Below, one piece after another: positions 23,391-35,100 of a DNA stretch of 64,000 nt. The notes under the pieces are model-generated. The model saw only the letters and a list, made by a program, of their open reading frames with translations, was not told the origin of the DNA and made no database searches. Within the stretch, counting starts at the first letter, position 1. Each line of letters opens with the position of its first letter. Source of the stretch: Stropharia rugosoannulata (taxonomy: Eukaryota; Basidiomycota; Agaricomycetes; Agaricales; Strophariaceae); the NCBI GenBank assembly GCA_028532985.1, contig JANCIK010000007.1, forward strand, positions 1,612,001-1,676,000, given 5' to 3'. The position numbers and the translations under genes are program-made.

Positions 23391-25207
23391 CTATTGAAGG
23401 GTGCTCAATGCTTGTGCCCAAAGAACCGCCCTGTGGTACCACAGGGAGTCTTGTAACTCAACTTCTATTACCTTCTGTGATTGCACACCTATCTTTAGCA
23501 CTTCCAGTACTGGATATACACCATTATCCTATTCATCCTTTAGTACTCCAAACCCAGCTGGTATCACTTGTGCCTTGATCACATTTTCAAGGACAGAGAA
23601 GAAGAGAGTCTCTGTTTTCCCAGTGTCAAATGGGCTATGCCCTTGTGCAACATTGATGCCTTCATGACAACTTTCAGTAATTTGTCCTGCATAGATTTTC
23701 GATGCAAGATCCTCAATTATTACATCTTCATCAGCTGCCATGTGATGACTTGCTCGATCAGTCCCGTAATATTCATTGAGTGTGTCTGGATGGAGTCCGT
23801 TGCATTCATCTCAGTAAATTCCAAATCAAGCTTGACCAATTAACTGAAGATCCTAAATATAGAAACTCATTAATTTAAATCAAGTGCTGACATCAAAATG
23901 CAATACATTGGGACTGCCACCTGCTCCGCATACTGGATGGCTGTTCCATGTTCTCTTGAAATCATCACAATCTTTATTCATGTTGGGAAGAAAGAGGGTC
24001 TGAAGAAGCCAGAGATGTGTTGCATTGCCAATATCAAGGTGATGTTGACGTTCCAAATGTGTAAAGAAAGCCTGCCATTGCTGTGCAAAGTGTGTGCCAA
24101 CCTCAATCCATATACGTTCGATGCATGTATTACGTGTTGATCTGTAATCAGAGATGAAAAGAATGCAGGTCTAGTTAAGTATGATACTCTTACGATCCCC
24201 ACATAAAACTGGCTCTGTTTGGACCTCGTCATAACACCATATAAACAGCACATGCCATGTTTTCACCTCTGCGATCATTGCATAGACTGGATGGCAATCC
24301 AAATTCATCAATAGCTATCAGAAATAGATCAAGAACAGTCAAAGCACGGTTATTTGTGCTTGTACATAAAGCAACAACCTAGTAATATGTTAATCCAAAC
24401 ATGTGTAGTAGACATAAAAAAAACACTGACTGTACAGCTATACCCATCAACAAATCCATGGATAACAAATCCCCATCAAATGAGTTTGTGATGGCTGTCA
24501 AGGTGCCATAAAGCATGTGGTTGCTTGACAGTATATTTGCGCCTCCAGATTGGCTTCCGAAGACAAAGTGAATGGCCCAGTCCATCGATATGCTTAAGAG
24601 ATGCCACCACACGATGTTGTTTTACACAAAGGCTGTGTTTACGCAGAAATCCAATGACATAACAAAGACCAGCATTTGGCTTCTTATCTTTGAATTTTTG
24701 AATCAACCCATCAAGATCTTCATTGCTGAAGTTACTGTACTGCTTTGCAATACCATGTTGCTTCATGTACATCTGCAATGTGTTCTATGAATGCCGAGTA
24801 GTGATGCAAGGTCAGAAAGTTTGATCTCACGTTGATTTGATACCGCCTCAGATAAAAAATTGATATTAATTGACTTGGACAGTCGTCCTCTACATGCTGT
24901 ATGTGTTGTGGACGAGAGTATTGGGAGAGCAACATCCTGTTCATCACTAGAGACTGTCAATACCTATGCTAAACATTAAAATAGTATAATACCTCTGCTC
25001 ATTTATATGACCTCATTTACAAAGGCTTACAACAAGGTCTCCAAGTAGCTTTGCAGATGAGTGTAGCCAGTCCACAGGAAGAGGTAAGTTATTGTTGATA
25101 ACTTCTGATTCAAGTGCAATCAATAATGGTATAGCATCTGAACTAACAGAATCAATGTAAAATGCAACTTGAATACTGTCAATATCTTCCTGGTGTAGTA
25201 AGTGCAT
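23391..25207 (-). pseudogene. Integrase-core (DDE) transposase, inactivated
   Basis: Frame segments on the minus strand assemble into one conserved protein. They run from an N-terminal helical region (ATG at 25207) and a helix-turn-helix-like stretch (ASLLGIHR) to the core: VASLKHIDGLGH, then WRRKYTVKQPHALWHLDSHHKLI, WGFVIHGFVDGYS, NDRRGEN and IERIWIEVG. The C-terminal domain reads LPAGFGVLKDE-like to LWYHRAVLWAQAL. Candidate catalytic residues D (HLDSHH), D (NDRRGEN) and E (IERIW) are present. Two introns are visible, near 24370-24420 and 24145-24196. Defects: a one-base shift at HR-LQMYM (~24783), TGA after HHKLI, TGA before RGPNRASF, and TAG after LKDE. The family is, to my knowledge, the Pfam integrase-core group rva_4. 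Confidence 0.8.
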
Positions 25208-25636
25208 TGCTTGTGCATATATACTTGAAATACTATTATGGGTGGCTAGAACCTGTGTTGGTCATGTATTTAATAAAGATAAGACTATCGGGAGCAAATG
25301 GAAGTGATTTGGAAGTTCCATTTGGAATAAATCAAGTCAGTGCAGTATAATGTGCCAATTTTATATACTTGTGTGGATAATCATTGGTCAGTAATCAGAA
25401 TAGGGAATGGATTCAAGAAACCAAGGTTTATCCATATATTTATTATATTTCTAGAGATAAAAGCTTGCATGCCTCTACAACGACACACCAGAGCATTACT
25501 GGAAACATGCCTGAGTGTACAACACATCCAAGGCTATGGGATGAGAAACATGGGTCCTGCTACATTCTTGTATGTATGCACTGCTTTACCTTTGTCTAAT
25601 TCTTACTAAGTAAAAAAATCATAGCTGAATAACACA

Positions 25637-26376
25637 ATGTACTTTCTTGAAATGCAAGCATTAGCACGCAGTTCCGAGTTTTTTGAAACATATGAGGATC
25701 CAGAGTTCAAGAAGGATTCAGGACTTAAAGAGAGTAATCCAATCATACTTACAGTTGGAGATAATGAAGAGTTTGAAATATTTGTGCTATGGGCATATTC
25801 AGTGTAAGTTATTCATGTAATAATTTTAGTACACTGATGAACTCAAAATAATAAAGCCAAGTCAGCCTACCTCCAAAGTTGGTTCTTTCCAAGATTATTC
25901 CACGGATCCTACATATTTCACAATACCTGATGGCACTGTCATTCATGGAGTTTGCTATCATGCAAATTGAGAGCAACTTCTTCTGATTCTCTGCTATTCA
26001 GCTTGTTGAGATTTGCCAAACATTCAATACACAAAGATTTGCGGAAAAAGCATTTAATCGACTTATGGACAAGCCAGTTACTTTAATAGCCATGCAGGAT
26101 GTGCCTAGAATCGGTGCAAATGCCTTGCTAATTATAGCAAAGGCAAAGGACAGCATAAATTGCCACACTCAAAGCCTTGCATGTAAGCCACCATGCCTTG
26201 TTCATGATGATATTTGTGGGTCACATCTGGTATGCGAAGAACATTGGCGAGCTGTTTGGTGGAACATTATCAGCCGGAATCTATTGGATGCAGACAATCC
26301 TGTGACTAGCTGGAAGGAAGTAATTAGCCGATTTGAGAAGGCAGAGTTTGGAAGCATGGGAGTTAATTGTCTCTGA
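25637..26376 (+). pseudogene. BTB/POZ-like protein inside the TIR transposon
   Basis: Plus-strand exon from an ATG at 25637 (MYFLEMQALARSSEFFETYE) to a donor near 25803. It follows the fungal BTB pattern, in which a hydrophobic/aromatic start, FF, and then NPIILTVGDNEEFEIFVLWAY mark the fold. A later exon (about 25980-26376) has RLMDKPVTLI and GANALLIIAKAKDSI, typical of the region after the BTB domain. It ends with a C/W-rich tail (CEEHWRAVWWNII). The middle (25804-25980) is eroded and frame-shifted. BTB proteins usually act as dimerising adaptors. It is divergent from the integrase gene and may be captured host DNA or an accessory gene. Confidence 0.55.
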
Positions 26377-26553
26377 AGTACATTGGACAAGATAAGGACA
26401 GGCAAAGCTTATTTACATATAACTGATATTATAGACAATGCTGCAACTGCCTTTGCTGCAACAATTCAGGAGATTAATTTCAAGATAGATGATAGTAATA
26501 CATATATATAGTAGACTATGCAATTTATATGTGCCCTTATCACTGTGAAGCTC

Positions 26554-26645
26554 AAATGTAATGTTGCGCCCGAGTGGGAGGGGGAGAAACATCTGTGGGA
26601 GTGGGGGGGGGGACGTGGGAATAAATGTGCAAATAACTCACCATA
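26554..26645 (-). repeat. Right terminal inverted repeat
   Basis: Reverse complement of 21190-21285 apart from the C-run length and several transitions; the element ends ...CTCACCATA. Confidence 0.85.
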
Positions 26646-26651
26646 AGCATT
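26646..26651. repeat. Target-site duplication, right
   Basis: AGCATT, identical to 21184-21189. Confidence 0.8.
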
Positions 26652-26960
26652 CAATAAATACCAAGTAAATCATACTTACCTCTCTATATGCAGCCCATGT
26701 CTTTAGTGCACCAAGTACATAGCACCTCACCCTGCCCATACTTGTTCCAGGCAGTGCATGTTCTGTGCATTTTGATCATTTTTTTCTTTCCTTATGTCTG
26801 TCCCATTGCATACTTCATCTGTGCCAGCTTGAGCTTGGTTGCTTCTGTAGGTATTCAATTAGGAGATTAAGTTGTACAATTTTGCAAACAGACCAACTCC
26901 AAAAACATAAAATATAAGATACAAAACAAATAATAAGATAGAGAGGTAGCATTTTCAATA

Positions 26961-29447
26961 TTAGTCCATGTCAGCAGCTGAATCCTGATATGCAGAGAAT
27001 GATACAACCTTATTACCACAAGTTTTCAGAGTTCTCTTTTCTACATATTGTTGCTTGGACTGTTTCCCATTATCAGAAGATACACTCTTTGACCTAGAAC
27101 GCTTGAGGCTTGAATAGGTCACATATAGAGGAACATCATCTTCTGGATGGTTTTCCTCACGATATGTTTTTGCTTGAGTAAGGATTGAGGTGAATGTGGT
27201 GGAAGTAAGCAGCTCTGAAGAAGCTGGCAGCAGATCTGTCAAGAGACAAGATGCAAGGTGGGGATAGATTTTTAGGGCAAGCATCTTCATAAACTGTGCA
27301 ATAGGGGCCCAGTAGTTGTTGAAAAAGGAATCAGGACTTGAGATCAGATTCATTATATCAATTGGCCTATTGTCCAGCATGAAACAGTGTTCTTTCTCAT
27401 GCCACCATGATGCAACACAATGAGGTTCCAGAAGTGGCCACACATCAACTGGATGAAGAGGTCTTGCAGTAAACTGACAGATATGGACTAGGACTAGGAA
27501 TAATGACTCCAAGTCATGCGAAAGTTGGTGGACAATAGGCGCATCTGGCTTCACAATAAATTCAAATGACATAAAGGGAAGTGTTCCCTATGAAACAACT
27601 TTGCATTAGCATATATGTAATAAAAGTGACAATCGATGACATACTGAAGTCCTTGAAGAAGATATGTCTTTTGCCTGGGAATAGTCATAGTCAACCAAGG
27701 CACCATCTGATCCTACATTTACTGGAGGCCCCTCATTACACATTGCACTGTTCCACAACTCAGCACCAACAGGAATTAGCTTAGTCCAACTTGCTTCAGA
27801 GATATTCATTGCTGGAGCAAGGATGTTGGGAAGAAACTGAACAATGACATGGTTGTTAATTGATACATCTCCATGTATCAATCCGCACTTTTTGTCAAGA
27901 AAATCCAGTTCTATCAAATATTGGTTAAAATACTGTGAACATGAGAGTAAATTGGGTCTACTTATGCTTTACTATATCAAGAAACACTTGAATACACTCA
28001 AGTCATGAGCAATATGAAGTGATGGGATCGCTTATGGGTCCTGAAACAATGTGGTGTCGAATACAATTAGACAAGGCCCAGAAAAGTGGACCTTGGTGTT
28101 CTGCAGTAGTGTTGACTTGAGAATCCCCAGCCACAAAGCATGGGCCAAGGACTTTAAACCACACATCAAGTTCTTTGTCATCCTGAATTGTCTTGCTAAT
28201 ATTGGTGATATGGTCAATTTCTGAGCTATTATGTGTTTCCACAATCCATGAGTGTTTCAGAACATGAAAGCATCCTTGGTCATTCTTGACAATATAAACA
28301 CGAGTCCCTCTGCTGAAGAGATATGGCAACACATAGATTTCAGTGACAATAGTGAATTTCTGACTGCTTATAGTAACAGAAATGGGATATCCTGTGAATC
28401 TGTTAAATGTCACCATAGGGTCTATGCCTAGAGTGCTGTCACTTGTGAAGGTCAATGCATAGACTACTTTAGCAAGAAAGATTCCCTGGAAACTAGATAG
28501 TGGTGCTGGCTCTGTGGCAGTAACACTGCTTTGGTCAATAAGTACAACAATGAAAGTCATATTGTTAAGCATTTTCCCTGACATAGAGAGTGCCAGAATA
28601 AAGTGTTGGTGAAGTTGTGAGTCAAATATATTTGAAGCTTTTCCCATCAAGTTTGTCAAAATCTCTGCAGGCATGTGTCTTGTGTTCGTTCCAAGGCTTG
28701 AACAATTGACCATTTGAGGCACATGCTTTTAGGGACTTGATAGTGGTATGTGCAATCAACAAGAACTATATCCGGTTTCTGAATTATAAGGCCATTGTCA
28801 AGGGGCTTGTTACATCCTTCATCATCAAATGACCGATCTCTGCAAACATAGTTGGGGTTTCTAGGTGATTTTGGAATAGCATTAGTAGAGTCAGCAGGGC
28901 CACTTGGTTTGGGACCTTTAATAAGACCATGAATAATTCCCAATGAGTTTCCCAAGTGGTTTAGCCAGTCCTTTGTGCAACTTTCTTTAGACAGATCTGG
29001 AAGTGAACACAAAGTTGCCGGCTCCTTAGAACTTGTTGCTTCCTTCTAGATCTCCTTGTTATGTATTAACACAGTCTGATTGAATGGAACTAGAAGCCTG
29101 GAGTCAGCAAGAAGCCAGTTGTCCAAAAAGCTTGCATCCTTCTTGATGACAACTTTCTTGGGGTTAGTATTTGCATGTGTTATTGTTGCCATCTGGGTAT
29201 ACACCTTCTGTAGCATATTAGGGGGCATAGAAGTCTTAGCAGATGTTGTAGCTGCAGTCTGGGATAACGCTGAAGTTAAGTTTTGAGTGCCAGAGATCCT
29301 GCTTGAATATGCAGAGTTTTTAGGAAGTAGGCCTTGGGACTTGATATAAGTACTGAATACATCAGAGTGAGTAGTTAATGACCATAATTTGGGAGAAGGA
29401 AGCATTGGAGGAATTGCAAAAGGATCTCTTGGCACTGTAGGCAGCAA
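26961..29447 (-). pseudogene. FunK1-type protein kinase, broken copy
   Basis: Minus-strand exons run from about 29447 to 26961. The N-terminal half has the family's KPDIVLVD segment and a region ending STLGIDPMVTF. The kinase core has the catalytic loop GLIHGDVSINN (HGD where HRD is usual) and ALVDYDYSQ in the place of DFG. After a 57-nt intron (27588-27644) the frame reads GTLPFMSFEF and HDLESLFLVLVHIC, hallmarks of FunK1. Defects: TAG at 29046-29048, a one-base shift near 28690, and TGA at 28003-28005 (YCS-stop-LECIQVF). The C-terminus is Ser/Lys-rich (KRSRSKS). FunK1 kinases are expanded in Agaricomycetes. The gene lies between the TIR transposon and the right MITE-like repeat. Confidence 0.75.
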
Positions 29448-29943
29448 TTCTGGGGCTGGTAAAGGACCTGATCTGTTTTATGACAGCTTGCTACTGGAAC
29501 CCAGTGCTTTATAAGTGCTTTGGTAAGGCATATTCTAATATCCAGTATAAGACAATAAGCACTGAGATAAACCGAGATGCCTTGAGCAAAAGTCAAAATC
29601 TGCAGAAGATGTAGAGAAAGGATAAGACAATGTAGAGTCAAGAGGGTGCTGGCTAGTCATTTTGGTTCTTAGAAGCTTTATGCAGGAGATTGGTAGGGTT
29701 CAAGACTACCGATATCCTGACTCTTTGCTTCAGTATTTGTTCTGAAAAAGCTTCTCAGCCTTGAAGGAAGCCCAAGAGCAGGCAAGCAAACACTGCAGGC
29801 AAACACAGAAATTATGCAGTGGAAGTTCCAACTTCTTGGCCAGCCTCTCTGTTCAGCTCTGGCATGTTTTGAGCTGCTCGAGTCAGCAGCTCACCTTCCT
29901 CTGCATACACTTGTGCACCTGCAATATCCAATGCCCAATGCAT
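29448..29943. other. Unassigned sequence upstream of the FunK1 pseudogene
   Basis: About 500 bp that could hold the 5' end or promoter of the kinase gene. No motif or repeat was recognised. Confidence 0.3.
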
Positions 29944-30975
29944 CAGGAAAAACACTTTTAATTTTTTAAAAGGACTTAAAAAGACTCAAAAAGACCCCAG
30001 GAGACCTGGGTCTCTAGGAGACTTTTAAAGCAAAGTCTCCAGGTATCAAACTTTTAAAGACTTTTTTATGTCTCTAGGAGTCTCTTTAATATCTTTTTAT
30101 GTGTCCATAATGTCTCCAGATGTCTCTAAATATCTTTTAATGTTACATTTTTGCTTTATAAAAACATTAAAAACATAACTTCATTTTAGCCAAATCACTA
30201 CTACATAGATTAGATTGTATTTGTAAGTGTATTTGTAGATAGGTAATTAGGTATATTTAAATGTACTTAAGATTTGTCATGAAGTAATTATATTAGTCAG
30301 CACATTACATAGACATACAATGGCAAATAAACTATTGCATTAACTTGGGTGCAATGGGAAGGGAAACTTATGTTGTGGAAATAATTTGCATTTGCCAGGA
30401 ATTAAACCAACAGCTTCATGCATGACTTAAAACCAGTATACTGCCCCCTACACCATGTGCCTATGTATATAGACTCACTGCAGGTCAAATATGATGGTAA
30501 TGCTCTAGACTATATTAATTTATTACATCACAGGTCATTGAATTTAGTCATGTTCAGATGTATTTTATATAAGACCTACAATTTAGATTACAAGTATTAG
30601 TTGACAATAGCTATTCATATGTCAATTTTTTCCCAGATTCTTATGTCTTTAAATGTCTTTTTGAGTCTTTTTGTAGCTTTTTAATACACTTTATGAGACA
30701 TTTTTAATATCTTTCAGAGACATAAAAAGATTTATACAATTACATCAATACATTTAAATACTTAAAAAAATTGAAAGACTTTAAAAGACATAAAAAGACC
30801 TAAAAAGACATCGGAAGAATTACATATTTCCCTAAAGTCTTTAGGAGACCTTTAAAAGTATGAAAAAGACATAAAATTCACCAAAAGACATATTGGTGTC
30901 TCAAAAAGACACTAAATTTCCCAAGAGACACATAGATGTCTCAAAAAGTCTCTTTTCAAAAAAGTGGTTTTCCTG
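29944..30975. repeat. MITE-like repeat, right copy (complete)
   Basis: The 1032-bp unit is bounded by CAGGAAAAACACTTTT and AAAAGTGGTTTTCCTG-like ends. It is the inverse of 1-986, with few differences apart from some in the outer A/T-rich part. Subterminal zones carry dozens of AGACAT/AAAGAC motifs. Flanks GCAT and ATGT give no convincing duplication. Confidence 0.75.
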
Positions 30976-31621
30976 ATGTTTTTGGCTACGGGTGTAAACA
31001 GTCAGAAGTACTATTAGTGGGATAGCTGTGCGCGGGAAAACACAGAGGGACTAGAGTGGAGCCTGACTCATAGTCTATAGCTATCAGCGTGCTTTATGAC
31101 TATGAGTGCCTGTGTGCACTGTATTGCGAGAGGGATCGGTCAGCGAACTGCACAGCCTAAAGTGCATAGTCTGGTCATCCGTGCGAGCGATCGAAGCGGC
31201 GTAGAACGGTTAAGCACCAGCGAAGTGCGGTGTGAGTACAGCTGAGCGAGTATCAAGGGCGGTGTGAAGGGCTGTGCGTGCATCTCATGTGCGCACATCG
31301 CAAAGGCAGAATTTGCCTAAGTCCACACATCATGTGACCGTGGCAGCGCGCATCAAAAAGATGCACAAAAGCCCGAGGGAACGAACAACATGCACGCAGT
31401 GAATGCCAAGGGGCTGGAACACTAAAGGGCAGCCTGGATGCGATGCACGGACCTTTGGCCGTGCATTGCTAGTATTTACTTTACCTTATCATTAGTACAC
31501 ATGCGTGCATCGCATATAAACCTGTATCCTTGTCTATAGTAATTAAGCAATTGTCTACCCACTAGATCTGTGTGCTGGGTTCTGTCCCAGGCCGTCAGCG
31601 GGCTGTGTTTAGCTTTTGTTA
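30976..31621. other. Unique part of a shared terminal repeat
   Basis: GC-richer sequence with many GTGCGC/GCGCAC words and a TATA-like box, CATATAAACC, near 31510. It continues into the shared repeat 31622-32177. Together (30976-32177) they could be an LTR (TG...TCTCA) whose other copy runs off the window end at 64000. No coding frame was seen. Confidence 0.35.
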
Positions 31622-32177
31622 GGGTTTTAACTGTGAAGTGTTTGTGAATCATAGGAGTTTTGGATAGCTTCTGGCCACCGGGTCATTTGGAGAGCTCAGT
31701 GAGGAGTCAGTACAACCATGTACGGAAACTTGCACTGTAGTGTTTAGACTGTGAGACTGCACTGCCGGGTGAAAGACTTTGGAGAGTCTTGGATTGTTGG
31801 ACTTTGGAGAGTCCGCGCATCGCACGAGGTCACCGGACCCGGAAGTGCGCGCAGCGAAGCCATTTGCTAAAACAACTTATTTCATTTATCATTTTGCCTA
31901 GCACACGCCACTAGCAACCGGGCTCTATCCGAGATTTACTAGAATTAAACCCCTCCTTACAAACGAACTTGCAGGCACTACTGGCTATTACAAAGACTAG
32001 AGGACACGAGGTGCGCACATCACATGCCCAGACCAGGAACCAGAGCAGAGCAAAGATTATACTAGCTGTTTAGTTGAGGGCGTTCGCTCGATCTAAAGGA
32101 TAGGATCTCGCTCCGCTGGGTGTGTGTGTGTGTTGTGTTTTGCAATTTCGAGTCTAGCTACACAGTAGACCTCTCAC
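31622..32177. repeat. Repeat shared with 63440-64000 (inverted)
   Basis: The reverse complement of 63440-64000. Both copies end at the same base (GTAGACCTCTCA), and each abuts a different truncated retroelement (LINE here, Copia at 63440). It contains two GACTTTGGAGAGTC repeats near 31780 and a (GT)n run near 32120. The sharp common end suggests a true element terminus, for instance an LTR edge. Confidence 0.65.
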
Positions 32178-32182
32178 CGGGA

Positions 32183-35100
32183 CAGGTGGACGCATGTGCT
32201 TCGGCCATCGCTGATGCCTTCTCCACTGCATGGGATAAGCATGCCGTCGAGGCCTGTATTGTTGCTCACTCCAAACCCTGGTGGGATTGGGGGTGCCAAG
32301 ATGCCCTCAATTTGTACAAAGCTGACCACTCTGCTACAAACTGGAGAAAGTTCCGCGCCAATACCAGGTGTGCTAAACATATTTTCTTTGATGAGTGCAT
32401 CAAGGAAATCTCTGAATCTAAGAAACAGCCGTGGGATCTCATGAATTGGATCCAACAGCATAAAAATCCCCCTTGTGAGTCCATCCTCTACAATGGCTCT
32501 CCATGTCACGACCTCCCGGATCTCTGGGACGCACTCCACAATACATACAACGCAGCCTCTGACCGTGTTTGTGATGTTTCTATTCTTGAAGAAATGGACC
32601 AGGTCCCTGTCAGGGAATGGGTCAACTTCTCTCAGCTAGAACTGACTGATGCTCTTGTGTCTTGTTCTAACAACTCATCCCCTGGGCCTGACCATGTTAC
32701 ATGGCAGCACTTAAAAAGGATCGTTCGCAACGACTCTTGTTGTAGTGTGATTCTAGTGTTGGCTAACGGGTGCATTCGTGCTTCCCATTGGCCTAAACAC
32801 TTCAAGGAATCAGTTTCTGTGGTTATTCCCAAACCCAACAAACCCTCCTACACAACACAAAAGGACTTCAGGCCAATCGTTCTCCTGAACACCCTTGGTA
32901 AACTTCTTGAAAAGCTTCTTGCCAATTGCTTCCAGTTTGATATGATCAAACTTGACCTTGTCCACCTGAACCAGTTTGGCAGCATCTGCCAGTGTTCTAC
33001 GGAAGATGCTGGAGTCTACCTTACCCATCTTGTTCGCGCAGGATGGGCCAGGGGGCTCAAGACTAGTGTGGTGGCCTTCGACATCGCACAGTTTTTTCCG
33101 TCGCTCAACCATAACTTTTTGTTGGCGACCCTTGCAAGGCTTGGCTTTCCTCACATCGTGATGAAATTCTTTGCCTCCTACCTTGTTGACAGAGTTACAT
33201 CGTACCTCTGGAACAATTATTCTTCTGGCCCTAAACAGGCAGACGTGGGGTGTGGCCAAGGCTCCACCCTATCCCCTGTTTTGTCCTCTATCTACATATC
33301 TCCTATTATGAAGATATATGACCTATGTGCTGTGAATGTTGACACTACGCTCCTTTCCTTCGTTGATGATGGTACCCTAGTCACTCAATCGGGTAATCTA
33401 GGTACCAACAACGTTATTCTCAAGGCCGGCTATGCCTACCTTGTCGATTTATTTACTGCTGCTGGACTTCGCATGGAACATAACAAGTCCGAGTGTTTTC
33501 ACTTCTCTCGTTCGAGAGACGGCTTCAACCCTCCTCTGGACACTGGGTTTGCCCCGTTCACTGGAAATACCCCACTTACCCCTAAGCCCATTTGGCGCTA
33601 TCTGGGATTCTTCTTTGATCATGAGCTTAGGTTCCATGAACACGTCTGCTTTTATGCCACCAAGGCACTGACCACAGTGAAAGCCATGGGCATGCTTGGG
33701 AATTCTGCAAGAGGCCTATCTCCTAAACAGAGACGCCTCCTTTACCGGTCATGCATCCTACCCATTGCGACGTATGGCTATAAACTTTGGTATTACAAAT
33801 CTGCCCCAATGGAGGGCATCTTGAAAAACCTCACTAGCATGCAGCGGAGAGCAGCTGTATGGATCACAGGTGCTTTTCGCACTTCACCCACTGGCGGTGT
33901 TCAGGCTATTGCTGGCCTCATGCCAATCCACCTCCACCTTCGTAAACTGAGACTCCGGTCTGTTTACTGTGTGGCAACCTTGTCGGACACCCATCCTACA
34001 AGATCCCTGTTATCGGATCCATATGCCAAGAGTAGTGATCCCCACTACCATGCTTTATTTCATATCCCTGAATGCATTCACAAGAAGCTCAGGGGCAGTA
34101 TCCCCGACATTCAAATCGACCTTCCTTTCATGACTGAGACTTTCTCTCCGTGCACAGATGAGGCTCAGCCAGGAAAGCGGCTCTTGGATTTATTTCCTAA
34201 CCGCATACATTTCCGTCCTAGATCTGAGTATGTCCCTGTTGAACATAAGGACGTCTCTGATTTTGACGGCGACCTTGTTGCATACCACGAGTGGATTCGC
34301 CTCCACATCAAAAATGTGCGTCATAAACATTACAACTCCATCCGCAAGAAAGCAGAGGAGATCCGAGATGCAATCTTGATTGGCACGGACACCACTGTTC
34401 CTGCCAGCAAGCTTCACCAAGCCCTCGCGGGTGCAGTGCTATATCAAAACGGCGCATGTATTGATGATGTCAAGTACGTCGCCGGTAAGGTCCTCGCCCC
34501 TGATGCGGAGCTCGTGGCCATTTGTTACGCTATCGTCCGTGCATTACAACGAGACAATTGCACTAACATTCATCTGTTCACGGACTCTCTCTCTGCTGCT
34601 AAGAGAGCCCTGGACCCATCCATTCACTCTGGCCAAGGTCATTCCTTGGCTGTTTGTCACGTCCTAGGCGAATGGTTCTCTAAGGACCCCTTGCACACCA
34701 TTACATTTGTCGATGTCCCATCCAAATCAGAGTGGGGCATTCATCATGAAGCTCACCTTTTATTAAAGGCTCAACCCCGGGTACTCGGCAGGTATCAGGA
34801 CTCTTCTTTGGACAGCTGTCGCAAAGCAGTAGCGGACCAACAACTACGGGCCTGGCGTCAACTATTCTTTCGAGATACAGATCATGCAGGACATAACTTC
34901 CTCCAGCTCGACTCTATCGACAGAGAACATTGCATCAAGCCATCCTATGCCAAGGGCGGATCGTGGCTCTCATCCTGTGGGCACTCCATTTCTCTCACAT
35001 CGTGCATGACCCGGTGCCTACTAGGGCATGCGCCCATCGGTGCTTATTTTAAGCGCTTTAATATCAATGAAAAGTACTCCTGTGACTGTGGGGTCCTACT

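Larger units (their letters stand above)
21190..26645. mobile_element. 5.46 kb TIR transposon with integrase-core gene
   Basis: Terminal inverted repeats of about 95 bp start with TATGGTGAGTTATTTGCACA at both ends, and the element is flanked by the 6-bp duplication AGCATT. Inside are an integrase-core transposase pseudogene (minus, 23391-25207), a Cys-rich multi-exon gene (minus, 21872-23165) and a BTB-like gene (plus, 25637-26376). The TIRs include a C-rich tract and the shared block ACTCCCAC.GATGTT. All three genes carry stops or frame breaks, so this copy is inactive. I know the integrase family from basidiomycete genomes, but I do not know of a defined TIR and duplication for it. Confidence 0.85.

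Noticed and set aside
1..30975. Giant autonomous transposon such as a Maverick, Starship or KDZ element
   Set aside because: No family-B polymerase, tyrosine recombinase or KDZ transposase is encoded, and the bracketing repeats have their own short termini.
32120..32182. ATG at 32120 as the start of the LINE ORF2
   Set aside because: It lies in the shared repeat upstream of the truncation point; the frame is open by chance, and the intact ORF2 at 53585-57321 starts with an endonuclease domain.
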